This document shows positions 1 through 7,651 of a stretch of DNA of 16,564 bases, piece after piece. The notes beneath the pieces are model-generated. The model did no database searches, had not been told where the DNA came from, and saw only the letters and a list, made by a program, of their open reading frames with translations. The number at the start of each line of letters is the position of its first letter. The first letter of the stretch is position 1. The stretch covers positions 1-16,564 of the forward strand of contig JAHJQU010000303.1 of the NCBI GenBank assembly GCA_018819005.1, in the 5' to 3' direction. The translations under genes and the position numbers were made by a program. Origin of the DNA: Pseudomonadota bacterium. Its GTDB lineage: Bacteria > Desulfobacterota > Desulfobacteria > Desulfobacterales > RPRI01.

Positions 1-1248
1 ATCCTGCCGTTCTGCAAATGCAAGCAGCTGGGTTCCCATGTTCCCGGATTGGGCGACAACAGCGGTAGCTCCCGGTCTTGGCCTGACATGGCTTCCTGTG
101 CAGTAAAGGTTGATGTGCGGGTTGCATATTCCCATAGTATTTGGCCCGAGTATGAGTATGCCGGCATCCTGGGCAGCCTTTACTAGATCTTTTTCAAGTT
201 CTTTTCCTTTTACGCCTGTTTCTCCGAATCCGGATGTAATAAGCAGCACGTTCCTGATTTTTTTTGCCTTGAAATCAGGAAGCAGTCTTATTACCCCTGA
301 AGCAGGGATAGTAACTACTGCAAGATCAATTTTACCGGGAATTTCTGTAACAGATTTGTAAACCGGCCTTTCTGCTATTGTTCCGCCTTTGGGATTTACC
401 AGGTATATTTCACCTTCGTATCCCCCGCTTATCGTTAATGTAAAAAGGGTGTGTCCCCATTTACCCATTTGCGAGGATGCCCCGACAAATGCAATTGATC
501 TCGGATAAAAAACAGAACCGATATCATCAGCAGGTATTGGCGGAAGAAATTCATTTTTTTCGCTGTTTGGCCCTAATATTATCAGGGCATCAACCGCTTT
601 AAGATTTCCATCCGGCAGGGCAATAAGAGGGTTGATATCAATTTCCGCTATTTGTGGTTGTTCCAGCGCAAGCCGTGAAAGTCCTGTAAGCGCTTCAATA
701 ATTTGTTTCCGGTTAACGGCCTTTTCACCCCTGAATTCATTCAGAAGCGCTTTTGCTCTTATTTCATCAAGCATCTCCTCTGCGTCATTTTCAGTAACAG
801 GAGCGATCCTGAAAGAAACATCCGAAAAGGCTTCGGTGAAGATACCTCCGATTCCGAACATGATTACCGGCCCGAAATGGGGATCTCTGAACATTCCTGT
901 GACAAATTCTCTTTTACCATTGAGCTGCGGCTGAACAAGAAAACCTTCGAGTTTATCTCCGGCGTTTTTTTCTATGGTTAAAGCAGCCTCTTTCACTGCT
1001 ACAGAATCTTTCAGATTGAGGTGAACAAGTCCCATTTCCGTTTTATGCAAAATAGAAGATCCGAGCCCTTTAAGAACAACAGGGAAACCGATACCGATTG
1101 CGGCATTAACCGCTTCTGCTGAGTTTGTTGCGGTTCTCTCTTCCGTAACAGGAATCCCGTATTCTTGAAGTATTCTTTTCGATTCGTTTTCAGTCAAAGC
1201 GGATTTTTCATTTTTATTTATTTTTTCGAATAGATCTGTAATGTTCAC
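1..1248 (-). CDS. Fused ADP-forming acyl/acetate-CoA ligase, beta-alpha order (partial)
   Basis: This minus-strand frame of 416 codons is open to the window edge, so the C-terminus is missing. Residues about 1-225 form an ATP-grasp (succinyl-CoA-ligase beta-like) domain, with the conserved stretches VLKGLGSSILHKTE, FGIGGIFTEAF and IDINPL. Residues about 240-365 form a CoA-binding Rossmann domain (PRSIAFVGAS, VNPKGG, ILGPNTMG). A ligase-CoA domain then begins (VAQSGNMG). The family makes acetyl- or acyl-CoA from the acid, CoA and ATP, giving ADP and Pi, or runs in reverse to make ATP, in the cytoplasm. The order ATP-grasp then CoA-binding is permuted relative to the usual fused alpha-beta form. 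The start is GTG at 1248-1246, with GGGGAG eight bases upstream. The substrate acid cannot be told from sequence. It could equally be a protein-acetyltransferase relative, but no GNAT domain is visible in this part. Confidence 0.88.
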   Translation of the reverse strand, partial: MNITDLFEKINKNEKSALTENESKRILQEYGIPVTEERTATNSAEAVNAAIGIGFPVVLKGLGSSILHKTEMGLVHLNLKDSVAVKEAALTIEKNAGDKLEGFLVQPQLNGKREFVTGMFRDPHFGPVIMFGIGGIFTEAFSDVSFRIAPVTENDAEEMLDEIRAKALLNEFRGEKAVNRKQIIEALTGLSRLALEQPQIAEIDINPLIALPDGNLKAVDALIILGPNSEKNEFLPPIPADDIGSVFYPRSIAFVGASSQMGKWGHTLFTLTISGGYEGEIYLVNPKGGTIAERPVYKSVTEIPGKIDLAVVTIPASGVIRLLPDFKAKKIRNVLLITSGFGETGVKGKELEKDLVKAAQDAGILILGPNTMGICNPHINLYCTGSHVRPRPGATAVVAQSGNMGTQLLAFAERQD

Positions 1249-1282
1249 TTGGCGCTCCCCGGGTCATTATAGAGTGATAAAA

Positions 1283-1310
1283 AATATAACGCCGTACGGC
1301 GTATGTTCAA
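1283..1310 (-). promoter_or_regulatory. Probable sigma-70 promoter of the acyl-CoA ligase gene
   Basis: Read on the minus strand, TTGAAC (1310-1305) is followed by a 16-bp spacer and TATATT (1288-1283), about 35 bases upstream of the GTG start. The spacing and boxes fit a housekeeping promoter. A second TATAAT (1271-1266) lies closer to the gene but has no partner -35 box. Confidence 0.45.
1289..1302. promoter_or_regulatory. Perfect 14-bp palindrome in the promoter spacer, candidate operator
   Basis: ACGCCGTACGGCGT is its own reverse complement. It fills the spacer between the proposed -35 and -10 boxes, the position where a dimeric repressor or MerR-type regulator would act. The half CGCCGTAC recurs upstream of mdh. 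The regulator is unknown and none is encoded nearby. Confidence 0.45.
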
Positions 1311-1331
1311 GGTAGAATGCAGAACAAAAAC

Positions 1332-1464
1332 GATGAGCTCGTAAAAAAGTTAAAAATTCTGTCACTCCAGTGAAAACTGGAGTACAGAAGTATTTAAAAA
1401 GACTGGATTCTCACTTTCGCAGGAATGACGAAAAAAGGGAACCTGGAATTTTTACGAAACCATC
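1332..1464. repeat. Palindromic intergenic element E, shares only its ends with the A/B/C family
   Basis: The left end GATGAGCTCGTAAAAA (1332-1347) and the reverse complement of the right end at 1449-1464 match at 13 of 16 positions. The left end is nearly identical to 14621-14637 beside copy C. The interior differs: it has a perfect 8-bp hairpin with a GAAA loop (ACTCCAGT 1364-1371 / ACTGGAGT 1376-1383). It also has a REP-like stretch around 1403-1430 of the GGATTCTC...GCAGGAATGAC type. No coding capacity is seen. The remaining leader 1465-1617 is AT-rich and shows nothing firm. Confidence 0.6.
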
Positions 1465-1617
1465 AAAATTCAGTATAAAATATCACATGAAATTTATAAT
1501 TCCAAGAGATTATTAAAAAACATTTTTACACTTTACAGATGGAAATGAATGATAAAAGATGATATATGACGTTTGGATGAGATAAAAATAAATTTATGAT
1601 GGGGGGGTTTGATCCTG

Positions 1618-2085
1618 ATGCGTGTCGGCATAGGATATGATATTCACAGGCTTGTTCATGGGCGAAAACTTATTCTTGGCGGAAAAGAAATTCCTTTTGA
1701 AAAGGGTCTGCTTGGCCACTCAGATTCGGATGTTCTTGTTCATGCAATATGTGATGCTCTGTTGGGAGCTGCCGGTTTTGGAGATATAGGAATCCATTTT
1801 CCCGATACCGATCCTTCATATAGAGATATCTGCAGCCTTGAGCTTCTTGCGGAGACATGCGCCATGTTAAGGAAAGAAGGGTTTGTCGTTAATAATATCG
1901 ATTCGACGGTTTTTGCCGAAAGGCCTAAAATATCTCCCTACAGAAGTGAAATGATAGCAAACATAGCTCGTTGTGCCGGAATTGATGAAAGACTTGTTAA
2001 TATCAAAGCTACGACCACGGAAGGTCTTGGAATGATCGGAAAAGGTGAGGGGATTGCGGCGATGTGCATTGCCATGATCGTTTGA
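1618..2085 (+). CDS. ispF: 2-C-methyl-D-erythritol 2,4-cyclodiphosphate synthase
   Basis: IspF converts CDP-methylerythritol 2-phosphate to the cyclic diphosphate with release of CMP, in the non-mevalonate isoprenoid pathway in the cytoplasm. The 155-residue protein has the normal family length. It carries the N-terminal GIGYDIHRL motif and the zinc ligands Asp8, His10 and His42. The HSDSDVLVHA, DIGIHFPDTD and KATTTEGLG stretches are also typical. The start chosen is ATG 1618, which gives the usual MRVGIGYD beginning. An in-frame TTG at 1609 adds three residues and is less likely. A run of seven G (1601-1607) serves as the only ribosome-binding-like sequence. The gene lies 11 bases before cysS and is probably cotranscribed with it. 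Confidence 0.97.
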   Translation: MRVGIGYDIHRLVHGRKLILGGKEIPFEKGLLGHSDSDVLVHAICDALLGAAGFGDIGIHFPDTDPSYRDICSLELLAETCAMLRKEGFVVNNIDSTVFAERPKISPYRSEMIANIARCAGIDERLVNIKATTTEGLGMIGKGEGIAAMCIAMIV

Positions 2086-2096
2086 ACGGGAGGAAA

Positions 2097-3536
2097 ATGT
2101 CTTTACGCGTTTACAATACTTTGGAGAGAAAAAAGGTTCCTTTTGTGCCCGTGAGGCCGGGAAGAGTGACGATGTATGTTTGCGGTCCCACAGTATATGA
2201 TTCCTGCCATATCGGGCATGCAAGATCCGTCATTGTTTTCGATGTTATTTTGAAATACCTGAAAGCAGCCGGGTTTGATGTGACTTATGTCAGAAATTTT
2301 ACAGATGTTGACGACAAGATTATAAACCGCGCCGGACAGCTTGGAGTTGAAACATCTGAGGTTGCAGAAAAATACATAAAGGAATTCTATGAGGATATGG
2401 ATGCCTTAAACATTGAAAGGGCAACCGTAGAGCCGCGGGCAACCGAGCACATAGACAGAATTGTAGCTCTTATTGAAAAGCTGCTGGAAAAAGGGATGGC
2501 ATACAGAATAAACGGGGATATATTTTATTCAGTCGAAAAATTTGAAAATTACGGAAAACTCTCCGGGCGAAGACTTGAAGAGATGGAAGCCGGCTCAAGG
2601 GTTGATATAGATGAAAGAAAAAAGAATCCCTTTGATTTTGCCCTGTGGAAATCGTTAAAACCGGGCGAACCTACCTGGGACAGTCCCTGGGGAAAGGGGA
2701 GACCCGGCTGGCATATTGAGTGCTCGGCCATGAGCAGCGCGTACCTGGGGGAAACATTTGATATTCATGGAGGAGGCAGGGATCTTGTCTTTCCACATCA
2801 TGAAAACGAGATTGCCCAGTCCGAGGGAGCATCAGGAAAACCTTTTGCAAAATACTGGATTCACAATGGATTTGTAAACATAAATCACGAGAAGATGTCC
2901 AAGTCTCTCGGTAATTTTCTCCTGATTAAGGATATACTTAAATCATACCATCCGGATTCCGTCCGCCTCTTTCTTTTATCAAATCATTACAGGAGTCCTA
3001 TAGATTATACAAACAAGGCGATGGATGAATCTGATGCGGGTCTTGATAAAATTTACTCCCTTATAAAACGGATTGAAGATGCTCATGGCCTTGTTTTAAA
3101 AGAGGTTCAGGATGAACCGGGAGATTACTGGAAAGAGTTTTGCGGGGCAATGGATGATGATTTCAACACGGCGAAGGGTATTGGAATTCTTTTCGATGCT
3201 GTCAGGCAAGCGAATCGTCTGATGGACGAAAACAGCGGAACAATTCTTGGAGATGTTAAAATCACGATTGGTAAAATCCATGCCGACATCCTTAAAATAG
3301 GGAAAGTTTTAGGTATATTATCAGAGTCTGCCGGAGCATATTTTGAAAGAAAAAAAATAAAATTTATTGAGAAAAAAGCGATTGATCCGTCCATGATTGA
3401 CTCTCTGGTGAAGGAGCGTTTCGAAGCAAGAAAAGCAAAGGACTGGAAAAAGGCTGATGAAATACGAAAGACACTTTCGGATATGGGTGTTTTAATTGAG
3501 GACCGGCCTGATGGAACTGTATGGAAGTTTAACTGA
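2097..3536 (+). CDS. cysS: Cysteinyl-tRNA synthetase
   Basis: A class I aminoacyl-tRNA synthetase that charges tRNA-Cys in the cytoplasm. The 479-residue protein has the HIGH signature at 38-41 and KMSKS at 266-270. The catalytic zinc ligands are Cys29, Cys209, His234 and Glu238, with the expected contexts MYVCGPTVYD, WHIECSAM and PHHENEIAQSE. The C-terminal part has the small helical domain and an anticodon-binding end typical of bacterial CysRS. The start is ATG 2097, preceded by GGGAGG at 2088-2093. An upstream in-frame codon at 2064 would overlap ispF and is rejected. The stop TGA (3534-3536) is directly followed by repeat copy A, so no native 3' flank remains. No Rho-independent terminator is visible. 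Confidence 0.98.
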   Translation: MSLRVYNTLERKKVPFVPVRPGRVTMYVCGPTVYDSCHIGHARSVIVFDVILKYLKAAGFDVTYVRNFTDVDDKIINRAGQLGVETSEVAEKYIKEFYEDMDALNIERATVEPRATEHIDRIVALIEKLLEKGMAYRINGDIFYSVEKFENYGKLSGRRLEEMEAGSRVDIDERKKNPFDFALWKSLKPGEPTWDSPWGKGRPGWHIECSAMSSAYLGETFDIHGGGRDLVFPHHENEIAQSEGASGKPFAKYWIHNGFVNINHEKMSKSLGNFLLIKDILKSYHPDSVRLFLLSNHYRSPIDYTNKAMDESDAGLDKIYSLIKRIEDAHGLVLKEVQDEPGDYWKEFCGAMDDDFNTAKGIGILFDAVRQANRLMDENSGTILGDVKITIGKIHADILKIGKVLGILSESAGAYFERKKIKFIEKKAIDPSMIDSLVKERFEARKAKDWKKADEIRKTLSDMGVLIEDRPDGTVWKFN

Positions 3537-3687
3537 CGGCTTTGTGAAAAGTCCCTCTGCTGCGTTGCGCTTCTTTCTTCGTCATTGCGGCGTACTAACA
3601 TGTACGCCTCATTCCTCAGAATTCGCACGCCTTGCAGATGGAGCTTTTCACTTTGCCGTCAAAACAATGACTTTTTAAGAGACCATA
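3537..3687 (+). repeat. Palindromic mobile element copy A (122-bp core plus tail)
   Basis: The core 3537-3658 begins CGGCTTTGTGAAAAG and ends CTTTTCACTTTGCCG, so its ends are inverted repeats, and the whole core folds as a long imperfect hairpin. The apex is a perfect stem: GGCGTAC (3589-3595) / GTACGCC (3602-3608) with a 6-base loop. A tail with a second CTTTTTA motif runs to about 3687. It aligns along its length with copies B and C. It starts on the base after the cysS stop. No flanking direct repeat was found for this copy. Confidence 0.8.
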
Positions 3688-3718
3688 AGGCTTAAACGAA
3701 TTATTTTCACTTGAGCTC

Positions 3719-3742
3719 TTGAACCCTCGAACCCTTGACTCC
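3719..3742 (+). repeat. Three imperfect 8-bp tandem units before uvrB
   Basis: TTGAACCC, TCGAACCC and TTGACTCC follow each other directly. They end ten bases before the uvrB start and occupy the place where a Shine-Dalgarno sequence or a promoter element would be expected. Function is unknown. Confidence 0.5.
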
Positions 3743-3752
3743 TTTATATAAT

Positions 3753-5744
3753 ATGCCCAACTTTAAAATAGTTTCCGAATATTCACCCAAAGGCGATCAG
3801 CCTGCCGCAATTGAGGCATTAACTTCAGGCGTGTTATCCGGGAAAAAGCATCAGGTGCTCCTTGGAGTAACAGGGTCAGGGAAAACATTTACCATGGCCA
3901 ATGTAATTGCAAATGTTGATAAACCGACTCTTGTTATTGCTCCCAATAAAACTCTCGCGGCCCAGTTATACAGTGAATTCAGATCCCTGTTCCCGGAAAG
4001 CGCCGTAGAATATTTTGTCAGTTATTATGATTACTACCAGCCGGAAGCATATATCCCTTCAAGCGATACCTATATCCAGAAGGATTCGTCCATCAACGAC
4101 ATGATAGACAAGTTAAGACATTCCGCAACACGCTCCGTTCTTACCCGGCGTGATGTTATTGTTGTGGCAAGCGTTTCATGTATTTTCGGACTTGGAGACC
4201 CAGAAGATTATCTGGCGATGAGGGTCGATATTGAAAAAAGCATGGAGCTTGACCGAGACAGATTTCTTCACGATCTTGTTTCCATGCATTATGAACGAAA
4301 TGACATCGATTTTTTCAGGGGAAGCTTCCGGGTCAGGGGCGATAGAGTGGAGATTTTTCCTGCATATGAAGAAGAGAAGGCGATCCGTGTAAATTTTTTC
4401 GGAGATGAGGTCGAGAGCATATCGGAAATAGATCCACTTAAGGGATCGGTTCTTAATAAATTAAACGGCACAACCATTTTCCCTGCAAGTCATTATGTTA
4501 CACAGAAAATGACTCTCCAGAGGGCCATAGAGACTATTTTGCCGGAACTTAAAGAGAGAATGGCGTATTTCAGGAATGAAAATAAATACATAGAAGCACA
4601 ACGAATAGAAGAGAGAACTCATTTCGACATCGAGATGATGCAGGAGATAGGGTACTGCAACGGGATAGAAAACTATTCACGCCATTTGACGGGAAGGGCA
4701 CCCGGGGAGCCGCCACCGACTCTTCTCGATTATTTTCCATCCGATTCCCTGTTGTTTATCGATGAAAGCCATATCTCTGTTCCGCAGCTTCACGGAATGT
4801 ATAAAGGCGACAGATCGAGAAAAGAGACACTCATAAATTTCGGGTTCAGGCTTCCGTCGGCTCTTGACAACAGGCCTCTTAAATTTGAGGAATTTGAATC
4901 AAGAGTTTCTCAAGCGATATATGTATCTGCTACTCCGGCTGATTTTGAGCTTGAAAAGGGAAAGGACTCTCTTGTTCAGCTTATCGTCAGACCGACCGGA
5001 CTTGTTGATCCTCCTATTGCAATAAGGAGGGCGGAAAACCAGGTGGACGATCTTTATGAGGAGATAGTCTCCTGTACAAAGAAAAACGAGAGGGTCCTTG
5101 TCACTACTCTTACAAAACGCATGGCAGAGGATCTGACCGAATATTATTCGGATCTGGGAATAAAAGTCAGTTATCTTCATTCGGACATAGGAACTCTGGA
5201 AAGGATGGAAATCATCCATGATCTCAGGACGGGCAAGTTCGATGTCCTTGTGGGAATAAATCTTTTAAGAGAAGGTCTTGATATCCCGGAAGTTTCTCTT
5301 GTTGCGGTGCTTGACGCGGATAAAGAAGGCTTCCTTCGCTCGGCAAGAGCGCTCATACAGACGTGCGGACGGGCTGCGAGAAATATTAACGGTAAGATAA
5401 TAATGTATTGCGATGCCGTCACAAATTCAATGCAGAAGGCTATTGATGAGACAAACAGAAGGAGAAATATTCAGGAATCATTTAATAAAAAACATAATAT
5501 CACACCGGTGGGTATCGAAAAATCGATTACACATGTATTCGCGCAAGTTTCGGAATCACCTACTGCAGAGGATAGGGTATCTGAGACAATATCCAAATAT
5601 CGTTCTCTCGATAATATAGATGAGACTATTTCAAATCTTGAAAAAGAGATGGAAAGTGCGGCCCGTGAACTTGAATTTGAAAAAGCTGCCGAACTGAGGG
5701 ACAGGATCAGGGATATCAAGCAAAGGATAATTTTTGAATACTGA
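3753..5744 (+). CDS. uvrB: Excinuclease ABC subunit B
   Basis: UvrB is the damage-verifying helicase-like subunit of nucleotide excision repair. It is loaded by UvrA and then recruits UvrC. The 663-residue protein has the Walker A motif GVTGSGKT (38-45), the DNA-wedging beta-hairpin region YYDYYQPEAY (91-100) and the helicase motif II DESH (337-340). Helicase motifs V-VI surround 501-544, and a C-terminal UVR coiled coil lies at about 625-660. The motif VI segment reads LIQTCGRAARN, where LIQTIGRAARN is usual, a mild variation. ATG 3753 was chosen because the family starts shortly before the FKI/GDQPxAI segment. An in-frame TTG at 3735 is the alternative. No clear ribosome-binding site precedes either start. 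The gene is followed by uvrC, so the two repair genes are probably expressed together. Confidence 0.98.
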   Translation: MPNFKIVSEYSPKGDQPAAIEALTSGVLSGKKHQVLLGVTGSGKTFTMANVIANVDKPTLVIAPNKTLAAQLYSEFRSLFPESAVEYFVSYYDYYQPEAYIPSSDTYIQKDSSINDMIDKLRHSATRSVLTRRDVIVVASVSCIFGLGDPEDYLAMRVDIEKSMELDRDRFLHDLVSMHYERNDIDFFRGSFRVRGDRVEIFPAYEEEKAIRVNFFGDEVESISEIDPLKGSVLNKLNGTTIFPASHYVTQKMTLQRAIETILPELKERMAYFRNENKYIEAQRIEERTHFDIEMMQEIGYCNGIENYSRHLTGRAPGEPPPTLLDYFPSDSLLFIDESHISVPQLHGMYKGDRSRKETLINFGFRLPSALDNRPLKFEEFESRVSQAIYVSATPADFELEKGKDSLVQLIVRPTGLVDPPIAIRRAENQVDDLYEEIVSCTKKNERVLVTTLTKRMAEDLTEYYSDLGIKVSYLHSDIGTLERMEIIHDLRTGKFDVLVGINLLREGLDIPEVSLVAVLDADKEGFLRSARALIQTCGRAARNINGKIIMYCDAVTNSMQKAIDETNRRRNIQESFNKKHNITPVGIEKSITHVFAQVSESPTAEDRVSETISKYRSLDNIDETISNLEKEMESAARELEFEKAAELRDRIRDIKQRIIFEY

Positions 5745-5766
5745 GCTTTTTACTTTGCCGTCCGGA
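5742..5766 (+). repeat. 25-bp fragment (D) of the palindromic element at the uvrB stop codon
   Basis: Positions 5742-5766 match 8822-8846 near the end of copy B in 24 of 25 bases (core TTTTTACTTTGCCGTCCGGA). The first three bases are the uvrB TGA stop. The fragment lies between uvrB and the proposed uvrC ATG, so it looks like the remnant of an insertion in the intergenic junction. Confidence 0.65.
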
Positions 5767-5790
5767 GAATCTTCAAATTCAAGGGTTCAT

Positions 5791-7623
5791 ATGCCGGATC
5801 ATTTAATTGAAAAATTGTCGGGTGTTTCAACAGGCCCCGGTGTCTATCTGATGAAAGATGCCGGCGGAGAGATAATTTATGTCGGAAAGGCGCTGAATAT
5901 AAAAAAGCGGCTTTCTTCATATTTTATCGGAGCAGAATCAAACCGACAGCAGCAGGTTAACCTGAAAACCGGTCTTCTGATCAAAAAAATAGCTTCCTTC
6001 GAAACCATAATCACGGGAACGGAAAAAGAAGCGCTTATACTCGAGTCAAACCTGATTAAGAAGCACAAACCCAGATATAACGTGATATTAAAAGATGACA
6101 AGAGATATCCCTCGCTCAGACTCAACATCAAAAGCTCTTATCCGAATCTTGCGGTTGTCAGAAAAACCGGAAATGACGATGCAATCTATTTCGGTCCGTT
6201 TGCCTCCTCTCAGGCGGTCCGCCGGACTCTGAGGCTGATACATAAGACATTCAGGCTCAGGAAGTGCACCACTGCAAATTTTAAAAAAAGAACCCGGCCA
6301 TGTCTTAATTTCCAGATGGGAACCTGCCTTGGTCCCTGCTGTAACGATATAGATAAATCGGTTTACGGAGAGATAATAAAAGAGGTCATACTTTTTTTAA
6401 AAGGCAGAACCCCGGTTCTTATAAGGGAGGTAAAAGAGAAAATGGAGAAAGCTGCGCAGGCTCAGGATTACGAGCTTGCGGCAGTTTACAGGGACAGGCT
6501 CTTTTCGATCCGGGAAACACTTGAAAGGCAGGTAGCAGTCACAACCGATTTTATGGACAGGGATGTGTTTGCTGTTGCGCGTGAGAATGAGCATTCGGTT
6601 ATAACTGTTCTTGTTGTGAGGGGCGGCTATCTGCAGGGAACCCGTCATTTCAGTTTCAGGGACGTGATTTCAGCCGAATCCGGGATGCTGGGAGAATTCA
6701 TAAGACAGTATTATGAGAAAGCCGATCTTATACCGGAAGAGGTGGTTGTGTCCGTTGAAATGGAGAACACACATTTACTTGAAGAATTGCTGACCGAGGT
6801 TAAAGGGGAGAAGATAAAAATCTTCGAGCCGAAAAAAGGGGAACGTTTTGATCTTGTTACCATGGCTCTTCATAACGCAAAAAATGAGCTGAACAGCATA
6901 ATCTCTTCCATTGCCTCATCCGCCGACCTGCTTTACCGTCTTCAGAAGCGCATTGGTATGGATAAAATTCCGAAAAGAATCGAATGTTTCGACAATTCAA
7001 ATATTTCAGGTAAAAACCCGGTATCCGGCATGGTTGTGTTTGAAAACGGAAAACCTTTAAAATCATCCTATAGAAAATACAGGATTAAAACCGTTGAGGA
7101 GCATAATGATTACGCTTATATGGCGGAGGTTATACGGAGGCGGTTCGGGAAAAATGAAGAGTCGAAACCTTATCCTGATCTTCTCATGATTGACGGGGGA
7201 AAAGGACATGTAAGGATTGTCCGTGACATATTAAATGATCTTGAGATTGACCGGCAATTCGATCTTATTGGAATTGCAAAGAAGGATGAGAATAAAGGCG
7301 AGAACGAAGATAAGATATATAAGCCAGGCAGATCCAATCCGGTAAATTTCGGAAGGGAAGGGGATCTTCTTTTTTTTCTTCAGCGGATAAGGGATGAAGC
7401 GCATCGTTTTGCCGTATCTTTTCACAGGAAGCAGATCCGCAGAAAATCGGTTCATTCGGCACTGGATGATATTAAGGGAATCGGGAAAAAGAAAAAAGAG
7501 ATGCTTTTAAAGAATTTCGGAAGTTTTAAAAAAATCCGGGCGGCAACGCATGATGAGCTGCGCGCGCTGCCCGGGATAACCTCTGAAATCGCAAAAAACA
7601 TAAAAGAAACACTGGGATTTTGA
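5791..7623 (+). CDS. uvrC: Excinuclease ABC subunit C
   Basis: UvrC makes both incisions around a lesion in the UvrB-DNA complex. The 610-residue protein has an N-terminal GIY-YIG nuclease domain (GPGVYLMKD at 15-23, IIYVGKA at 28-34). Four cysteines at 159, 171, 179 and 183 have the 12-8-4 spacing of the UvrC iron-sulfur cluster. A UVR domain lies at about 208-245. An RNase H-like 5' nuclease domain (FDNSN, DYAYM, IDGGKG, RDEAHRFA) and a C-terminal helix-hairpin-helix pair follow. ATG 5791 has AAGGG seven bases upstream and gives the usual length. An in-frame TTG at 5734, inside uvrB, has AAAGGA before it and would add 19 residues, partly encoded by repeat fragment D, so it is judged less likely. 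The gene converges on mdh with 28 bases between stops. Confidence 0.96.
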   Translation: MPDHLIEKLSGVSTGPGVYLMKDAGGEIIYVGKALNIKKRLSSYFIGAESNRQQQVNLKTGLLIKKIASFETIITGTEKEALILESNLIKKHKPRYNVILKDDKRYPSLRLNIKSSYPNLAVVRKTGNDDAIYFGPFASSQAVRRTLRLIHKTFRLRKCTTANFKKRTRPCLNFQMGTCLGPCCNDIDKSVYGEIIKEVILFLKGRTPVLIREVKEKMEKAAQAQDYELAAVYRDRLFSIRETLERQVAVTTDFMDRDVFAVARENEHSVITVLVVRGGYLQGTRHFSFRDVISAESGMLGEFIRQYYEKADLIPEEVVVSVEMENTHLLEELLTEVKGEKIKIFEPKKGERFDLVTMALHNAKNELNSIISSIASSADLLYRLQKRIGMDKIPKRIECFDNSNISGKNPVSGMVVFENGKPLKSSYRKYRIKTVEEHNDYAYMAEVIRRRFGKNEESKPYPDLLMIDGGKGHVRIVRDILNDLEIDRQFDLIGIAKKDENKGENEDKIYKPGRSNPVNFGREGDLLFFLQRIRDEAHRFAVSFHRKQIRRKSVHSALDDIKGIGKKKKEMLLKNFGSFKKIRAATHDELRALPGITSEIAKNIKETLGF

Positions 7624-7651
7624 AGTCTCAAACTTGAAATTTTTTTTCGGA

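Noticed and set aside
632..981. Plus-strand open frames opposite the acyl-CoA ligase
   Set aside because: They are antisense shadows of a clearly conserved minus-strand gene and resemble no protein.
3747..3752. TATAAT as the -10 box of uvrB
   Set aside because: No -35 box at 16-18 bases, and transcription would begin inside the coding sequence.
7624..7651. Bidirectional terminator between uvrC and mdh
   Set aside because: There is a T run, but only a 4-bp stem with a 2-base loop (TCAA/TTGA), too weak to support.
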